A stretch of 64,000 nucleotides of DNA, from assembly GCF_029846255.1 (NCBI RefSeq), contig NZ_JARVWQ010000001.1, positions 868,001-932,000 on the forward strand. The letters are read 5' to 3'. The notes below the pieces were generated by a model that was given only the letters and a program-made list of their open reading frames with translations, did no database searches and was not told where the DNA came from. Within the stretch, counting starts at the first letter, position 1, and every line of letters begins with the position of its first letter. Of this stretch, positions 1 through 9,658 are shown one piece after another. The position numbers and the translations under genes were made by a program. This DNA is from Amnibacterium sp. CER49 (GTDB taxonomy: Bacteria > Actinomycetota > Actinomycetes > Actinomycetales > Microbacteriaceae).

Positions 1-1
1 C

Positions 2-595
2 CACCGCGTCGCGATCGGCGAGGAGGACTTCGACACCGCCGGCCGCTGGCTCGAGGCCGACTACTCGGTCGGCGACGAGGTCCTCACCGTCGTCTCCGCC
101 TACGTGCACTCCGGCGAGGCGGGCACCCCGAAGCAGGACGAGAAGGTGAAGTTCCTCGACGCGATGGAGGCCCGGCTGCCCGAGCTCGTCGCGCACAACC
201 CGCTCGCGGTGGTGGTCGGCGACCTGAACGTCGCGCACCGCCGCATCGACCTGCGCAACTGGCGCGGCAACCAGAAGGCGAGCGGGTTCCTGCCCGAGGA
301 GCGCGCGTACTGGGACCGCTGGGTCGGCGCGGAGGGCGTGGACGGCTACAACGCGGGCGCAGGTCTCGGCTGGGTCGACGTCGGGCGCCGCGCGGCGGGC
401 GAGGTCGACGGGCCGTACACCTGGTGGTCGGTCCGCGGCCGGGCGTTCGACAACGACACGGGCTGGCGCATCGACTACCACCTCGCCTCCCCCGGGCTCG
501 GCGAGCGCGTCGCCGACTACCGGGTCGATCGCGCGGCGTCGCACGCCGAGCGATGGTCCGACCACGCCCCCGTGGTCGTCGACTACCGCTTCTGA
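2..595 (+). CDS. xthA: Exodeoxyribonuclease III, C-terminal part (5' truncated by window edge)
   Basis: Partial gene, open from the left edge in frame 2 and ending in TGA at 593-595. Exonuclease III is a Mg-dependent 3'-5' exonuclease and AP endonuclease of base-excision repair. The metal/catalytic motif GDLNVAH lies near base 220 and the terminal SDHAPVV motif, with the catalytic Asp-His pair, near base 558. Both are diagnostic of the endonuclease/exonuclease/phosphatase superfamily. WWSVRGRAFDNDTGWRIDYHL is the usual DNA-binding stretch of the ExoIII branch. About 197 residues are visible of the usual 260 or so, so only the N-terminal quarter is missing. It is followed 69 bases later by trpS on the same strand. 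Family assignment is secure. Confidence 0.93.
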   Translation, partial: HRVAIGEEDFDTAGRWLEADYSVGDEVLTVVSAYVHSGEAGTPKQDEKVKFLDAMEARLPELVAHNPLAVVVGDLNVAHRRIDLRNWRGNQKASGFLPEERAYWDRWVGAEGVDGYNAGAGLGWVDVGRRAAGEVDGPYTWWSVRGRAFDNDTGWRIDYHLASPGLGERVADYRVDRAASHAERWSDHAPVVVDYRF

Positions 596-1671
<1,076 letters not shown>

Positions 1672-1672
<1 letters not shown>

Positions 1673-2226
1673 TGATCACCCTCCGCACGTCCCGGCTCGT
1701 CCTCGAGCCGCCGACGGTGGACGACGTCGACGCGATCGCGGCGTACTGCGCCGATCCCGAGGTGCAGCGCTGGACGACCGTCCCGTCGCCGTACACGCGG
1801 GAGGACGCGGTCGCGTTCCTCGAGCACGTCGTGGCGCCGGGGTGGCGGGACGGCAGCGAGGAGTCGTGGGGCATCAGGCTGGCCGCGACGAACGAGCTGC
1901 TCGGCATGATCAGCGCCCGCCGCGCGCTCGAGGACGTCGGCTACTGGATGGGCGCCCCGTACCGCGGGCAGGGCTACCTCGTCGAGGCGCTCACCGCGGT
2001 GCTCGACCACCGCTTCGCGCAGGGCCAGGAGCTCGTGCGCTGGGAGTGCGTCCGGGGCAACGTGCCGTCGGCACGCACCGCACGCCGGGCGGGCTTCACC
2101 TACACGGGCGAGGCCCCGAGCCGCATCCGGAGCCGCGACGGCGCCTACCCGGACGCCTGGCACGGGGTGCTGCGCCGCGACGACGACCGCGCGCCGAAGC
2201 CGGGGTGGCCGGAGGCGGTCGCGTGA
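1672..2226 (+). CDS. GNAT-family N-acetyltransferase (RimJ/RimL type)
   Basis: A 184-residue acetyl-CoA-dependent N-acetyltransferase of the RimJ/RimL branch. It opens with the typical RTSRLVLEPPTVDDVDAI strand-helix, and the acetyl-CoA pyrophosphate-binding loop reads YRGQGYLVEAL around residues 99-109. N-PSARTARRAGFTYTGEA near residue 130 is the usual C-terminal motif. The substrate, protein N-terminus or small amine, cannot be told. The ATG at 1672 overlaps the trpS stop and its own TGA overlaps the GTG of the HAD gene, so the three are coupled. Confidence 0.85.
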
Positions 2227-2951
2227 TCCGCGTCGTCCTGTTCGACCTCGACGACACCCTGTTCTCGCACCGCGGCGCCGTCGACGACGGCCTCCTCGCG
2301 ACGCTCGACACGCTCGAGCGGATCGCCCACCTCGACGACGCGGCCGAGCAGCGCCGGTGGACCGAGCTCGAGGAGCACCACTACGCCCGCTACCTGACGG
2401 GCGAGCTCGACTACCTCGGGCAGCGGCGAGCGCGGGCGCGCGACTTCCTCGCCCCCTACGGCACCGTGCTCGAGGACGACGAGGCCGAGACCTGGTTCGA
2501 GGAGTACCTGGCGCGCTACCGCGCCGCGTTCCGGCTCCACGACGACGCGCTCCCCTGCCTCGATGAGCTGGAGCGGCGTCTGCCCGGGGTCCGTTTCGGC
2601 ATCATCACGAACGGCGACCTCGCCTTCCAGACCGCGAAGCTCGAGGCCCTCGGGCTCACCGACCGCGTCGAGCACCTCGTGACCTCCGGCGAGCTCGGCG
2701 TCGCGAAGCCCGACCCGCGCATCTTCGGGGCCGCGCTCACGCTGTTCGGCGCGCGGCCCGGGGAGGCCGCCTACATCGGCGATCGCCTCGTCACCGACGC
2801 CGTCGGCGCCGCCCGAGCGGGCCTCACGGGCGTCTGGCTGAACCGGACCGATGCGCGGCCCCTGCCCGAGCACCAGGCGGAGGCCGCCGCGCTCGGGGTG
2901 GCCGTGCTGCCGGACCTCACCGGCCTGCCCGACCTGCTCGCCGGCCGCTGA
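2223..2951 (+). CDS. HAD-superfamily hydrolase
   Basis: A 242-residue haloacid dehalogenase-like phosphatase. Motif I is DLDDT (residues 8-12) with the nucleophile and acid/base aspartates. Motif II is TNGD, motif III is the lysine of KPDPRIF, and motif IV is GDRLVTD. A helical cap of about 80 residues sits between motifs I and II, the C1 cap arrangement of the YjjG/pyrimidine nucleotidase and phosphoglycolate phosphatase branches. The GTG start at 2223 lies inside the stop region of the GNAT gene (GTGA overlap). The substrate is unknown, probably a small phosphorylated metabolite. Confidence 0.86.
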   Translation: MIRVVLFDLDDTLFSHRGAVDDGLLATLDTLERIAHLDDAAEQRRWTELEEHHYARYLTGELDYLGQRRARARDFLAPYGTVLEDDEAETWFEEYLARYRAAFRLHDDALPCLDELERRLPGVRFGIITNGDLAFQTAKLEALGLTDRVEHLVTSGELGVAKPDPRIFGAALTLFGARPGEAAYIGDRLVTDAVGAARAGLTGVWLNRTDARPLPEHQAEAAALGVAVLPDLTGLPDLLAGR

Positions 2952-3004
2952 TCGTGCCCCCGCTCGTGCGGTAGACCTGAGCAGGGACAGGGCGGGAGGC
3001 GCGG

Positions 3005-4153
3005 ATGGCGGACGTCGTGGACATCGCGATCGTGGGCGGCGGCGTCGCCGGGCTGTCGCTCGCCGCGGCGCTCCGCGGCCGTGCCCGCACCGTCGTGCTC
3101 GAGACCGAGCCGTCGCTGTACCTCCACACGTCGAGCCGGTCGGCCGAGCAGATGCAGCCGACCTACGGGCCGGACGCCGCCCGGCGGCTGACGAGCGCCT
3201 CGATCCCGCTCGTCGCCCGCATCGCGGAGCGGCTCGGCGAGCCGATCTTCACACCGCGCCCGCTGCTCTGGCTGTCGTACGCCGACGACCGGACCGAGCT
3301 CGAGCACCTGCTCGCCACGGTGCCGGGGCTCACCGAGCTGGGCGCCCGCGAGGCGGTGCGGCGCCTCCCGGCGCTCCGCCCCGACCTGCTGCGCGACGCG
3401 GCGGTCGACGACTCCGCGGTCGAGGTGCGGGTGCCGGCGCTGCTCGAGGCGTACCGCGCGGCGGCCGAGGCCGGCGGCGTGCGGATCCTGCTGTCGTCGC
3501 CGCTCACCCGTGTGGAGCAGGCCGGTGAGCGGTGGCGCCTGACGGCCGGGGACCGCACGATCGAGGCCGCGATCGTCGTGAACGCCGCCGGCGCGTGGGC
3601 CGAGCGGGTGGGGGCGCTCGTCGGCGGCGCCCCACGGGGCCTCGTGCCGAAGCGACGCACGGTCGCGGTCGTCGAGCCGACCGCCCGGCCCGTCGAGCCG
3701 GGCTGGCCGATGGCGGCGGATGCGGCCGACACCTTCTACTTCCGGCCGCGCGGCGCGACGCTGCTCGGCTGCGTGCTCGAGGACGAGCCGAGCGAGCCCG
3801 AGGACGCGCGGCCGCGCCCGGACGTGGTCGCCAGGGTCGTCGCGCGGTTGAACGCCGTCACCGACCTGGCGCTGACGGGCGCGACGAGCGCCTGGACGGG
3901 CCTGCGCACCGTCGCGCCGGACGGCCTGCCCGTCGTCGGCCGCGACGCCGAGGTGCCGGGCCTCTACTGGCTCGCCGGCCAGGGCGGCTTCGGCATCCAG
4001 ACCTCCGCCGCGCTCGGCGAGGTGGTCGCCGCCGACCTGCTCGGGGTCCCGTCGGGCCTCGACGGGCTCGACGGCGTGCTCGAGGCGATCCGCCCCGACC
4101 GGGACGCCCTCGCAGCAGCCGCGACGGCCGTCGGCGCCGAATCCCCCGTGTGA
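3005..4153 (+). CDS. FAD-dependent oxidoreductase, DAO family (D-arginine/D-amino-acid dehydrogenase-like)
   Basis: A 382-residue flavoprotein of the D-amino-acid oxidase/glycine oxidase fold. The dinucleotide-binding GGGVAG is at residues 11-16. A conserved TSSRSAEQMQPTYG segment near residue 43 resembles the FAD-contacting loop of D-arginine dehydrogenases. The C-terminal WTGLRTVAPDGLPVVGRD and GQGGFGIQTSAALGE segments are the usual FAD-closing motifs. No signal peptide or membrane segment is visible. The stop overlaps the GTG of the downstream alpha/beta hydrolase. The substrate could be an amino acid, a hydroxy acid or an amine; the family is clear and the reaction is not. Confidence 0.85.
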   Translation: MADVVDIAIVGGGVAGLSLAAALRGRARTVVLETEPSLYLHTSSRSAEQMQPTYGPDAARRLTSASIPLVARIAERLGEPIFTPRPLLWLSYADDRTELEHLLATVPGLTELGAREAVRRLPALRPDLLRDAAVDDSAVEVRVPALLEAYRAAAEAGGVRILLSSPLTRVEQAGERWRLTAGDRTIEAAIVVNAAGAWAERVGALVGGAPRGLVPKRRTVAVVEPTARPVEPGWPMAADAADTFYFRPRGATLLGCVLEDEPSEPEDARPRPDVVARVVARLNAVTDLALTGATSAWTGLRTVAPDGLPVVGRDAEVPGLYWLAGQGGFGIQTSAALGEVVAADLLGVPSGLDGLDGVLEAIRPDRDALAAAATAVGAESPV

Positions 4154-5040
4154 TCGATCCGGACGCCCTCGGGCTCACCCGCGAGGTCGTCGCGACCCCG
4201 CTCGGCCCCGTCGTCGTGCGGACGGGGCGGCGCACCGGCGCCGTCGCCACCGTGCTGCTGCACGGGGCCGCCGGCTCGTGGACGACGTGGGCGCCGCTGC
4301 TCGCCGCGGACCCGACGATCCCCGACGTCGTCGCGCCGGACCTGCCCGGCTGGGGCGAGTCCGCGGCGCCCGCGCGCCCTGCGGACGTCGAGGCGGTGAG
4401 CAGCGCCGTCGCCGGCGTCGCCCGTGCGCTCGGCTACGAGCGCTGGACCGTGCTCGGGCACTCGCTCGGCGGCTTCGTCGCCCTCGACCTCGCGGCCCGG
4501 GAGCCCGGAGCGACCGTCGCGGTGGGGCTCGTGTCGCCGACCGGTGCGGCGGTGGTCGACGCGATCCGCCGACCGCTCCGCGGCGGCCTGCGGCTGCCCT
4601 GGTTCGCCGGGATGCTGCTCGCCATGCGCGCGCTCGCGGCCCTGCCCCGCTCGGGCCGCGGCCTGCTGCGCCTGCTCGCCCGCCTCGGCCTGCTGCGGCC
4701 GCTCGCCGCACCGCTGTTCGCCGACGTCGCACGCGTCGACGAGGCCGTCATCGCGGCGCTCGCGGACGAGATCCGGCCGGTGCCCTTCCTGCTCGCGACG
4801 CGGGCCGCGGCGGCCTACGACCTCGCCACCTGGCGCCGTGTGCGCTGCCCCGTGCGGTCGGTGCGAGGCGCGCGCGACGTGTTCGTCGGCGCGGGCGACG
4901 GAGCCGCGCTCGCCGCCCTCCTCCCCGACGGCGCCGAGCTCGTGCTGCAGGGCGCCGGGCACTTCGCCGCGGTCGAGCGCCCCGACGCGGTGCTGCGGTT
5001 CCTGGGGCCGGACCGGATCGTCACGGAACGACGGGAATAG
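4150..5040 (+). CDS. Alpha/beta hydrolase
   Basis: A 296-residue alpha/beta-hydrolase-fold protein. LLHGAAGSW near residue 37 supplies the oxyanion region and GHSLGG the nucleophile elbow, with Ser105. An Asp in the RDVFVGAGD region and the His of GAGHFAAVERP near the C-terminus complete a plausible triad. A helical lid of about 90 residues, rich in Arg and Leu, separates the elbow from the acid residue, as in esterase and haloperoxidase-like members. The GTG at 4150 overlaps the FAD-oxidoreductase stop by four bases (GTGA), so the pair is co-translated. The substrate is unknown. Confidence 0.82.
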   Translation: MIDPDALGLTREVVATPLGPVVVRTGRRTGAVATVLLHGAAGSWTTWAPLLAADPTIPDVVAPDLPGWGESAAPARPADVEAVSSAVAGVARALGYERWTVLGHSLGGFVALDLAAREPGATVAVGLVSPTGAAVVDAIRRPLRGGLRLPWFAGMLLAMRALAALPRSGRGLLRLLARLGLLRPLAAPLFADVARVDEAVIAALADEIRPVPFLLATRAAAAYDLATWRRVRCPVRSVRGARDVFVGAGDGAALAALLPDGAELVLQGAGHFAAVERPDAVLRFLGPDRIVTERRE

Positions 5041-5085
5041 GAAGGCTCCGCGCCGTGTCTGCTACAACACAGCTACACGTTTCGT

Positions 5086-5232
5086 GCTCCGGGGTCGGTG
5101 CAATTCCGAACCGGCGGTCATAGTCCGCGAACCCCGTCCGAAGGCGCTCCTCATCGAGGGAGCGACGAGGGCGGGGCCGATCCGGTGGAACTCCGGGACC
5201 GACAGTCACAGTCTGGATGGGAGAAGCACGAG
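5086..5232 (+). promoter_or_regulatory. FMN riboswitch (RFN element) upstream of ribD
   Basis: The conserved RFN blocks are visible in order: GGGGTCGGTGCAATTCCG from 5091, then ACCGGCGGTCATAGTCCGCGA, GGTGGAACTCCGGGACCGACAGTC from 5183, and GTCTGGATGGGAGAAG ending near 5227. These match the FMN-aptamer consensus closely and lie about 70 bases before the ribD ATG. FMN binding would be expected to reduce riboflavin-operon expression. A weak extended -10 (GCTACAAC, near 5061-5068) could start the transcript about 10 bases before the aptamer. The expression platform between 5232 and 5300 is not obvious. End coordinates are approximate. Confidence 0.93.
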
Positions 5233-5300
5233 GTGGGCGGTGCCGTCCGCGGCACGGCCCGCGGCGCGCACCCCGGAGCCTGCCCACCGAGGACTCCGCG

Positions 5301-6338
5301 ATGACCACCACCGGCACGACGACGACCGTCGAGCAGGCGATGCGCCGCGCCCTCGAGCTCGCGGCGCTCGGTCCCGCGGGCGGCCCGAACCCGCAGGTCG
5401 GCTGCGTGCTGCTCTCCGCCGACGGGGAGGTGCTCGCCGAGGGCTACCACCGCGGCGCCGGCACCCCGCACGCCGAGGTCGACGCGCTCTCGCGACTGCC
5501 CGAGGGCGCCGCCCGCGGCGCGACCGCCGTCGTCACCCTCGAGCCGTGCAACCACACCGGCCGCACGGGTCCGTGCGCCGTCGCGCTGATCGAGGCCGGG
5601 GTCGCCCGCGTCGTCTTCGCGACCCGAGACCCGCTGCCGCTCGCCTCGGGCGGGGCCGCCCGGCTGCGCGCCGCGGGCGTCGCCGTCGAGGAGGGGCTGC
5701 TCGCCGACGCGGCGGACGCGCTGAACGAGCGCTGGCGCGCCGCGATCCGGCTCGGCAGGCCCTGGGTGACGGCGAAGTGGGGATCGAGCCTCGACGGCCG
5801 CATCGCGGCCGCCGACGGCACCAGCCGCTGGATCACCGGACCCGAGGCGCGCGCCGACGTGCACCGCCGCCGCGCGCAGCACGGAGCGATCGTCGTCGGC
5901 ACCGGCACCGCCCTCGCGGACGACCCGGCGCTCACCGCCCGCGGCGCCGACGGGCTGCTGCCCGCGCAGCCGCTGCCGGTCGTCGTCGGCCGGCGCGACG
6001 TGCCCGGCGACGCCGCCGTCCGGCGGCACCCGCGCCCGCTGCTGCAGGTGCGCCGCCACGAACCGGCCGCCGTGCTCGCGGCGCTCGCCGAGCAGGGGGT
6101 GACGAGCGCCTTCCTCGAGGGCGGTCCCACCCTGGTCTCCGCGTTCCTCGCCGCCGGCCTCGTCGACGAGGTGCTCGTCTACCTCGCGCCGACGCTGCTC
6201 GGCGGCTCCCGCCTCGCGACGACCGATCTCGGCGTCGCCACGATCGCCGACCAGCTGCGGCTCGACGTGCGCGAGGTGCGCACGCTCGGGACCGACGTGC
6301 TGGTCGCCGCCCGCCCGCATCCTGCGGGCACCCCCTGA
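5301..6338 (+). CDS. ribD: Bifunctional riboflavin deaminase/reductase RibD
   Basis: A 345-residue enzyme for the second and third steps of riboflavin synthesis. The N-terminal cytidine-deaminase-like domain carries the zinc motif HAE at residues 57-59 and EPCNHTGRTGPC with Cys83 and Cys92. The C-terminal DHFR-like reductase contains VTAKWGSSLDGRIA, ITGPEARADVHRRRA and FLEGGPTL. The ATG at 5301 was chosen because it begins just before the deaminase fold and follows the riboswitch; the frame upstream is open but overlaps the aptamer. First gene of ribD-ribE-ribBA-ribH. Confidence 0.96.
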   Translation: MTTTGTTTTVEQAMRRALELAALGPAGGPNPQVGCVLLSADGEVLAEGYHRGAGTPHAEVDALSRLPEGAARGATAVVTLEPCNHTGRTGPCAVALIEAGVARVVFATRDPLPLASGGAARLRAAGVAVEEGLLADAADALNERWRAAIRLGRPWVTAKWGSSLDGRIAAADGTSRWITGPEARADVHRRRAQHGAIVVGTGTALADDPALTARGADGLLPAQPLPVVVGRRDVPGDAAVRRHPRPLLQVRRHEPAAVLAALAEQGVTSAFLEGGPTLVSAFLAAGLVDEVLVYLAPTLLGGSRLATTDLGVATIADQLRLDVREVRTLGTDVLVAARPHPAGTP

Positions 6339-6352
6339 AGGGAAGTCGAACC

Positions 6353-6976
6353 ATGTTCACCGGCATCATCGAGGAGCGCGGGCGCGTGCTCGCCTGGGAG
6401 CGCACGCCCGACGGCGGCGCACGCCTCACCGTCGCGGCGCCGCTCACCGCATCCGACGCCGCCCACGGCGACTCCATCGCCGTCTCGGGCGTCTGCCTCA
6501 CCGTCGTCGACCGGCACGAGGGCGGCTTCACCGCCGACGTCATGGGGCAGACCCTCGCCGTCAGCGCGATCGCGGACCTCGGCCAGGGCGACGACGTGAA
6601 CCTCGAGCGGGCGGCCCAGGTGGGCGACCGGCTCGGCGGCCACATCGTGCAGGGCCACGTCGACGGCGTCGGCGTGCTCGAGTCGGTGCGCGACGAGGGC
6701 GCCTGGCGCGTGCTGCGGTTCTCGCTCCCCGAGGATCTCGCTCCGCTCGTCGTCGACAAGGGCTCGATCGCGGTCGCGGGCGTCTCGCTCACGGTCTCGG
6801 CCATCGGCGAGGCCGACGGGTTCTGGTTCGAGGTGAGCCTCATCCCCGAGACGCTGCGCGCCACGACGCTCGGTGCGCTCGCACCGGGCGCTCGCGTGAA
6901 CCTCGAGACCGACGTCCTCGCGCGGCACGTGCAGCGGCTGCTCGCGTTCGCGCCCGAGCGGACGGCGGTCGGCTGA
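6353..6976 (+). CDS. ribE: Riboflavin synthase, alpha subunit
   Basis: A 207-residue riboflavin synthase (dismutation of 6,7-dimethyl-8-ribityllumazine). It begins with the family-typical MFTGIIEERG and contains two homologous barrels: GVCLTVVD and LGGHIVQGHVDGVG in the first, GSIAVAGVSLTVSA and NLETDVLARHVQRL in the second. Length is normal. A GGAAG ribosome site precedes the ATG, and it begins 14 bases after ribD. The last A of its TGA stop is the first base of the ribBA ATG, so translation is coupled. Confidence 0.96.
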   Translation: MFTGIIEERGRVLAWERTPDGGARLTVAAPLTASDAAHGDSIAVSGVCLTVVDRHEGGFTADVMGQTLAVSAIADLGQGDDVNLERAAQVGDRLGGHIVQGHVDGVGVLESVRDEGAWRVLRFSLPEDLAPLVVDKGSIAVAGVSLTVSAIGEADGFWFEVSLIPETLRATTLGALAPGARVNLETDVLARHVQRLLAFAPERTAVG

Positions 6977-8256
6977 TGGCGCTCACCCCCATCCCCGAGG
7001 TGCTCGACGCGCTCCGCGCCGGGCGGGTCGTGATCGTCGCCGACGACGAGTGCCGTGAGAACGAGGGCGACGCCGTGATCGCGGCGCAGCACGCCACGCC
7101 GGAGACGATCGCCTGGATCGTGAACCACAGCTCCGGCTTCCTCTGCGCGCCGATGAGCAACGCGATCGCCGACCGGCTCGAGCTGCCGATGATGGTCCGG
7201 TTCAACGAGGACCCCCGCGGCACGGCCTACACGGTGAGCGTCGACGCCGCCGACCGGCACGCCACCGGCATCAGCGCCGCCGACCGGGCGCACACGCTGA
7301 ACGTGCTCGCCGACCCCGGCGCGACGCCGTCCGCGCTCAGCCGGCCCGGTCACGTGCTGCCGCTGCGCGCCGTCGACGGCGGCAGCCGCGTGCGCCCGGG
7401 GCACACCGAGGCGTCCGTCGACCTCATGCGCCTCGCGGGGCTGCAGCCCGTCGCGGCGATCGCCGAGATCACCGCCGAGGACGGCACCATGATGCGGCTG
7501 CCGCAGCTGCTCGAGCTCGGCGAGCGCGAGGACGTGCCGGTGACCACCGTCGCCGCGATCGTCGCGCATCTCGACGCGAACCCCGGCCTCTGCCGCCAGG
7601 TGGGGATCAGCACCCCGCCGCCCCCGCCGCGCATCACGTTCGAGGTCGAGACGAACCTGCCGACCGAGCACGGCGTCTTCCGCGTGCGCGCCTACCGGGA
7701 CCAGCTGAACGGCGACGAGCACGTCGCCCTGATCGTCGGCGAGCCCGGCCCCGGCGCGCTCGTCCGCGTGCACTCCGAGTGCCTGACCGGCGAGGCGTTC
7801 GGGTCCCTGAAGTGCGAGTGCGGCCCCCAGCTCGATGCGGCGCTCGAGCGCATCCAGCAGGACGGCGGCGTCGTCGTCTACCTGCGCGGGCACGAGGGAC
7901 GCGGGATCGGACTCGTGAACAAGCTGCGCGCCTACCGGCTGCAGGAGGACGGTCTCGACACCCTCGACGCGAACCTCGCGCTCGGGCTGCCGGCCGATGC
8001 CCGCGAGTACGTCGCGGCCGCGGTGATCCTCCGCGACCTCGGCGTCGACGACGTGCGGCTGCTCACGAACAACCCGAACAAGATCGCGCAGCTCGAGGAG
8101 CACGGCGTCCACGTCGCTGAGCGGGTGCCGCTCGTCGTCGGCGTCGGCGACGTGAACGAGGCCTACCTCGAGGCGAAGCGCGAGCGGATGGGCCACCTCA
8201 TCGACGACGCCGCGCTCCACCCGCTCGCCGCCGCTGCCGATGGGAGCGCGAGGTGA
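6976..8256 (+). CDS. ribBA: Bifunctional DHBP synthase / GTP cyclohydrolase II
   Basis: A 426-residue fusion making both riboflavin precursors. The N-terminal 3,4-dihydroxy-2-butanone-4-phosphate synthase part (about 1-200) has RENEGD at residues 27-32, with the acidic loop intact, and RPGHVLPLRA. The C-terminal GTP cyclohydrolase II (about 205-400) has zinc ligands Cys269, Cys280 and Cys282 in SECLTGEAFGSLKCECG and the GTP-binding RGHEGRGIGL motif. Since the key residues of both halves are present, both activities are expected. The stop overlaps the GTG of ribH. Confidence 0.96.
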   Translation: MALTPIPEVLDALRAGRVVIVADDECRENEGDAVIAAQHATPETIAWIVNHSSGFLCAPMSNAIADRLELPMMVRFNEDPRGTAYTVSVDAADRHATGISAADRAHTLNVLADPGATPSALSRPGHVLPLRAVDGGSRVRPGHTEASVDLMRLAGLQPVAAIAEITAEDGTMMRLPQLLELGEREDVPVTTVAAIVAHLDANPGLCRQVGISTPPPPPRITFEVETNLPTEHGVFRVRAYRDQLNGDEHVALIVGEPGPGALVRVHSECLTGEAFGSLKCECGPQLDAALERIQQDGGVVVYLRGHEGRGIGLVNKLRAYRLQEDGLDTLDANLALGLPADAREYVAAAVILRDLGVDDVRLLTNNPNKIAQLEEHGVHVAERVPLVVGVGDVNEAYLEAKRERMGHLIDDAALHPLAAAADGSAR

Positions 8257-8738
8257 GCGCCGAGGGACGCCCCGAGGAGACGCCGGTCGACGGCACCGGC
8301 CTCACGGTCGCCGTGGTGCACGGCACCTGGCATCCGCGGATCGCCGACGCGCTGCTCGCCGGCGCCCGGCGCCTGCTCGACGCGTCCGGCGCGCGGGTCG
8401 TCGAGCTGGCGGTACCCGGCAGCTTCGAGCTGCCGGTCGCCGCGAAGGCGGCGCTCGAGGCGGGCGCCGACGCGGCGGTCGCGCTCGGCGTCATCATCCG
8501 CGGCGGCACCCCGCACTTCGAGTACGTGTCGAGCGCGGCGACGCAGGGGCTCACGCAGGTGGCGATCGCCACCGGCAAGCCCGTCGGGTTCGGGGTGCTC
8601 ACCCTCGACGACGAGCAGCAGGGCCTCGACCGGGCCGGACTCCCGGAGTCGAAGGAGGACAAGGGCGCCGAGGCGGCCGCCGCGGCCCTCCGCACGGCGG
8701 CGCTGCTGCGCGACCTGCGGGCCTCCGGCCTGCGCTGA
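8253..8738 (+). CDS. ribH: 6,7-Dimethyl-8-ribityllumazine synthase
   Basis: A 161-residue lumazine synthase catalysing the penultimate step of riboflavin synthesis, normally as a 60-mer shell or pentamer. Motifs are VHGTWHPRIADALLAGARR, the substrate loop VPGSFELPVAAKAA, and GVIIRGGTPHFEYV, where the conserved His acts as acid/base. The GTG start at 8253 overlaps the ribBA stop. It is the last gene of the riboflavin operon. Downstream the palindromic repeat at 8753-8834 could act as a bidirectional terminator between ribH and the convergent ribokinase gene. Confidence 0.95.
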   Translation: MSAEGRPEETPVDGTGLTVAVVHGTWHPRIADALLAGARRLLDASGARVVELAVPGSFELPVAAKAALEAGADAAVALGVIIRGGTPHFEYVSSAATQGLTQVAIATGKPVGFGVLTLDDEQQGLDRAGLPESKEDKGAEAAAAALRTAALLRDLRASGLR

Positions 8739-8752
8739 ACCCGCCCACCAGT

Positions 8753-8834
8753 ACCGCGTGTAGGTACTTCGTCCTGGTGTAGGTGCGACACCCGGCTTCC
8801 GCACCTACACGGGCGCGGAGTACCTACACGCGGT
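8753..8834. repeat. Dispersed nested palindromic element, family A copy 1
   Basis: Outer arms ACCGCGTGTAGGTAC (8753-8767) and GTACCTACACGCGGT (8820-8834) are perfectly complementary over 15 bp. Inside, GTGTAGGTGCG (8777-8787) and CGCACCTACAC (8800-8810) pair perfectly over 11 bp. The octamer GTGTAGGT therefore occurs four times, twice per orientation. The same design recurs at 36667-36750, with the first 19 bases of the left arm identical. The right arm overlaps the 3' end of the ribokinase gene and supplies its last codons and TAG stop. It lies between convergent genes, so a transcription-stop role is possible. Confidence 0.8.
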
Positions 8835-9654
8835 TGCCCGGGTCGGGCTGGGCGCCGGACCAGGTGACGCTCCGGGCCGCCGCGGCCGACGCCTCCCGCA
8901 TCGCGGGCTCACGGTCCTCGCCGCGGGCGAGCGCCGCCGCCAGCGCGCCGCAGTAGGTGTCCCCCGCGCCCGTCGTGTCGACGACGTCCGCGACCCGGTC
9001 CGCGGCCACGCGGAGCTCGCCCCAGGAGGAGCCCGCACCGCCGCGGGTCACGAGCAGCTCGCCCGGCGTCGCGCCCGCCGCAGCGAGGGCCGCGGCCTCG
9101 CTCTCGTTCGCGACGACCGGGTCGCCGAGGTCGAGGACGTCCGGCGGCAGCGCCGCGTACGGGGCGACGTTGAGCACGACCCGCCCCTGCCGGGCTGAGA
9201 CCCGCTTCGCCGCCTCGGCGACGACGGCGAGGTCGACCTCGAGCTGGAGCAGGAGCACGTCGCCCGGGGCCACCGCGTCGAGCGGTTCGAGGTCGGTCGT
9301 GTCGACCGCGGCGTTCGCGCCGGGCGACACGATGATCGTGTTCTCCCCGCCCGCATCGACGGCGATGGCCGCACGGCCCGTGGCGGTGCGCGGGTCGACC
9401 CGCACGTCGCGGACGTCCACGCCGTGGCGGCGCAGCGAGTCGAGGTAGGCGCGCCCGTCCGCGTCGTCGCCGACCCGGCCGATCATGCGCACCGTGGCGC
9501 CGGCGCCCGCGGCCGCGACCGCCTGGTTCGCCCCCTTGCCGCCGAAGCGGATGTCGACCGGACCGCCGAGCACGGTCTCCCCCGGCTGCGGATGACGCTC
9601 GACCCGCACGATCGCATCCACGTTCAGACTTCCGAGCACCCACACCGTCGGCAT
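8824..9654 (-). CDS. rbsK: Ribokinase (PfkB family)
   Basis: A 276-residue PfkB sugar kinase that phosphorylates ribose or a similar sugar. The N-terminal signature VLGSLNVDAIVRVERHPQPGE, the GGKGANQAVAAAGAG ribokinase motif and the C-terminal DTTGAGDTYCGALAAAL, with the catalytic Asp and anion-hole glycines, are all present. The ATG at 9654 is chosen because it directly precedes the conserved first strand; the reading frame extends further upstream but into the 3' end of the carboxylesterase gene. It begins 4 bases after that stop, so the two are one operon. The last residues (NRV) and stop are encoded by the family A repeat. Confidence 0.9.
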   Translation of the reverse strand: MPTVWVLGSLNVDAIVRVERHPQPGETVLGGPVDIRFGGKGANQAVAAAGAGATVRMIGRVGDDADGRAYLDSLRRHGVDVRDVRVDPRTATGRAAIAVDAGGENTIIVSPGANAAVDTTDLEPLDAVAPGDVLLLQLEVDLAVVAEAAKRVSARQGRVVLNVAPYAALPPDVLDLGDPVVANESEAAALAAAGATPGELLVTRGGAGSSWGELRVAADRVADVVDTTGAGDTYCGALAAALARGEDREPAMREASAAAARSVTWSGAQPDPGNRV

Positions 9655-9658
9655 GCCG

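Noticed and set aside
8753-8834. Element A as a CRISPR repeat or insertion-sequence end
   Set aside because: There is no tandem array, spacer pattern, target-site duplication or transposase; it is a single nested palindrome per locus.
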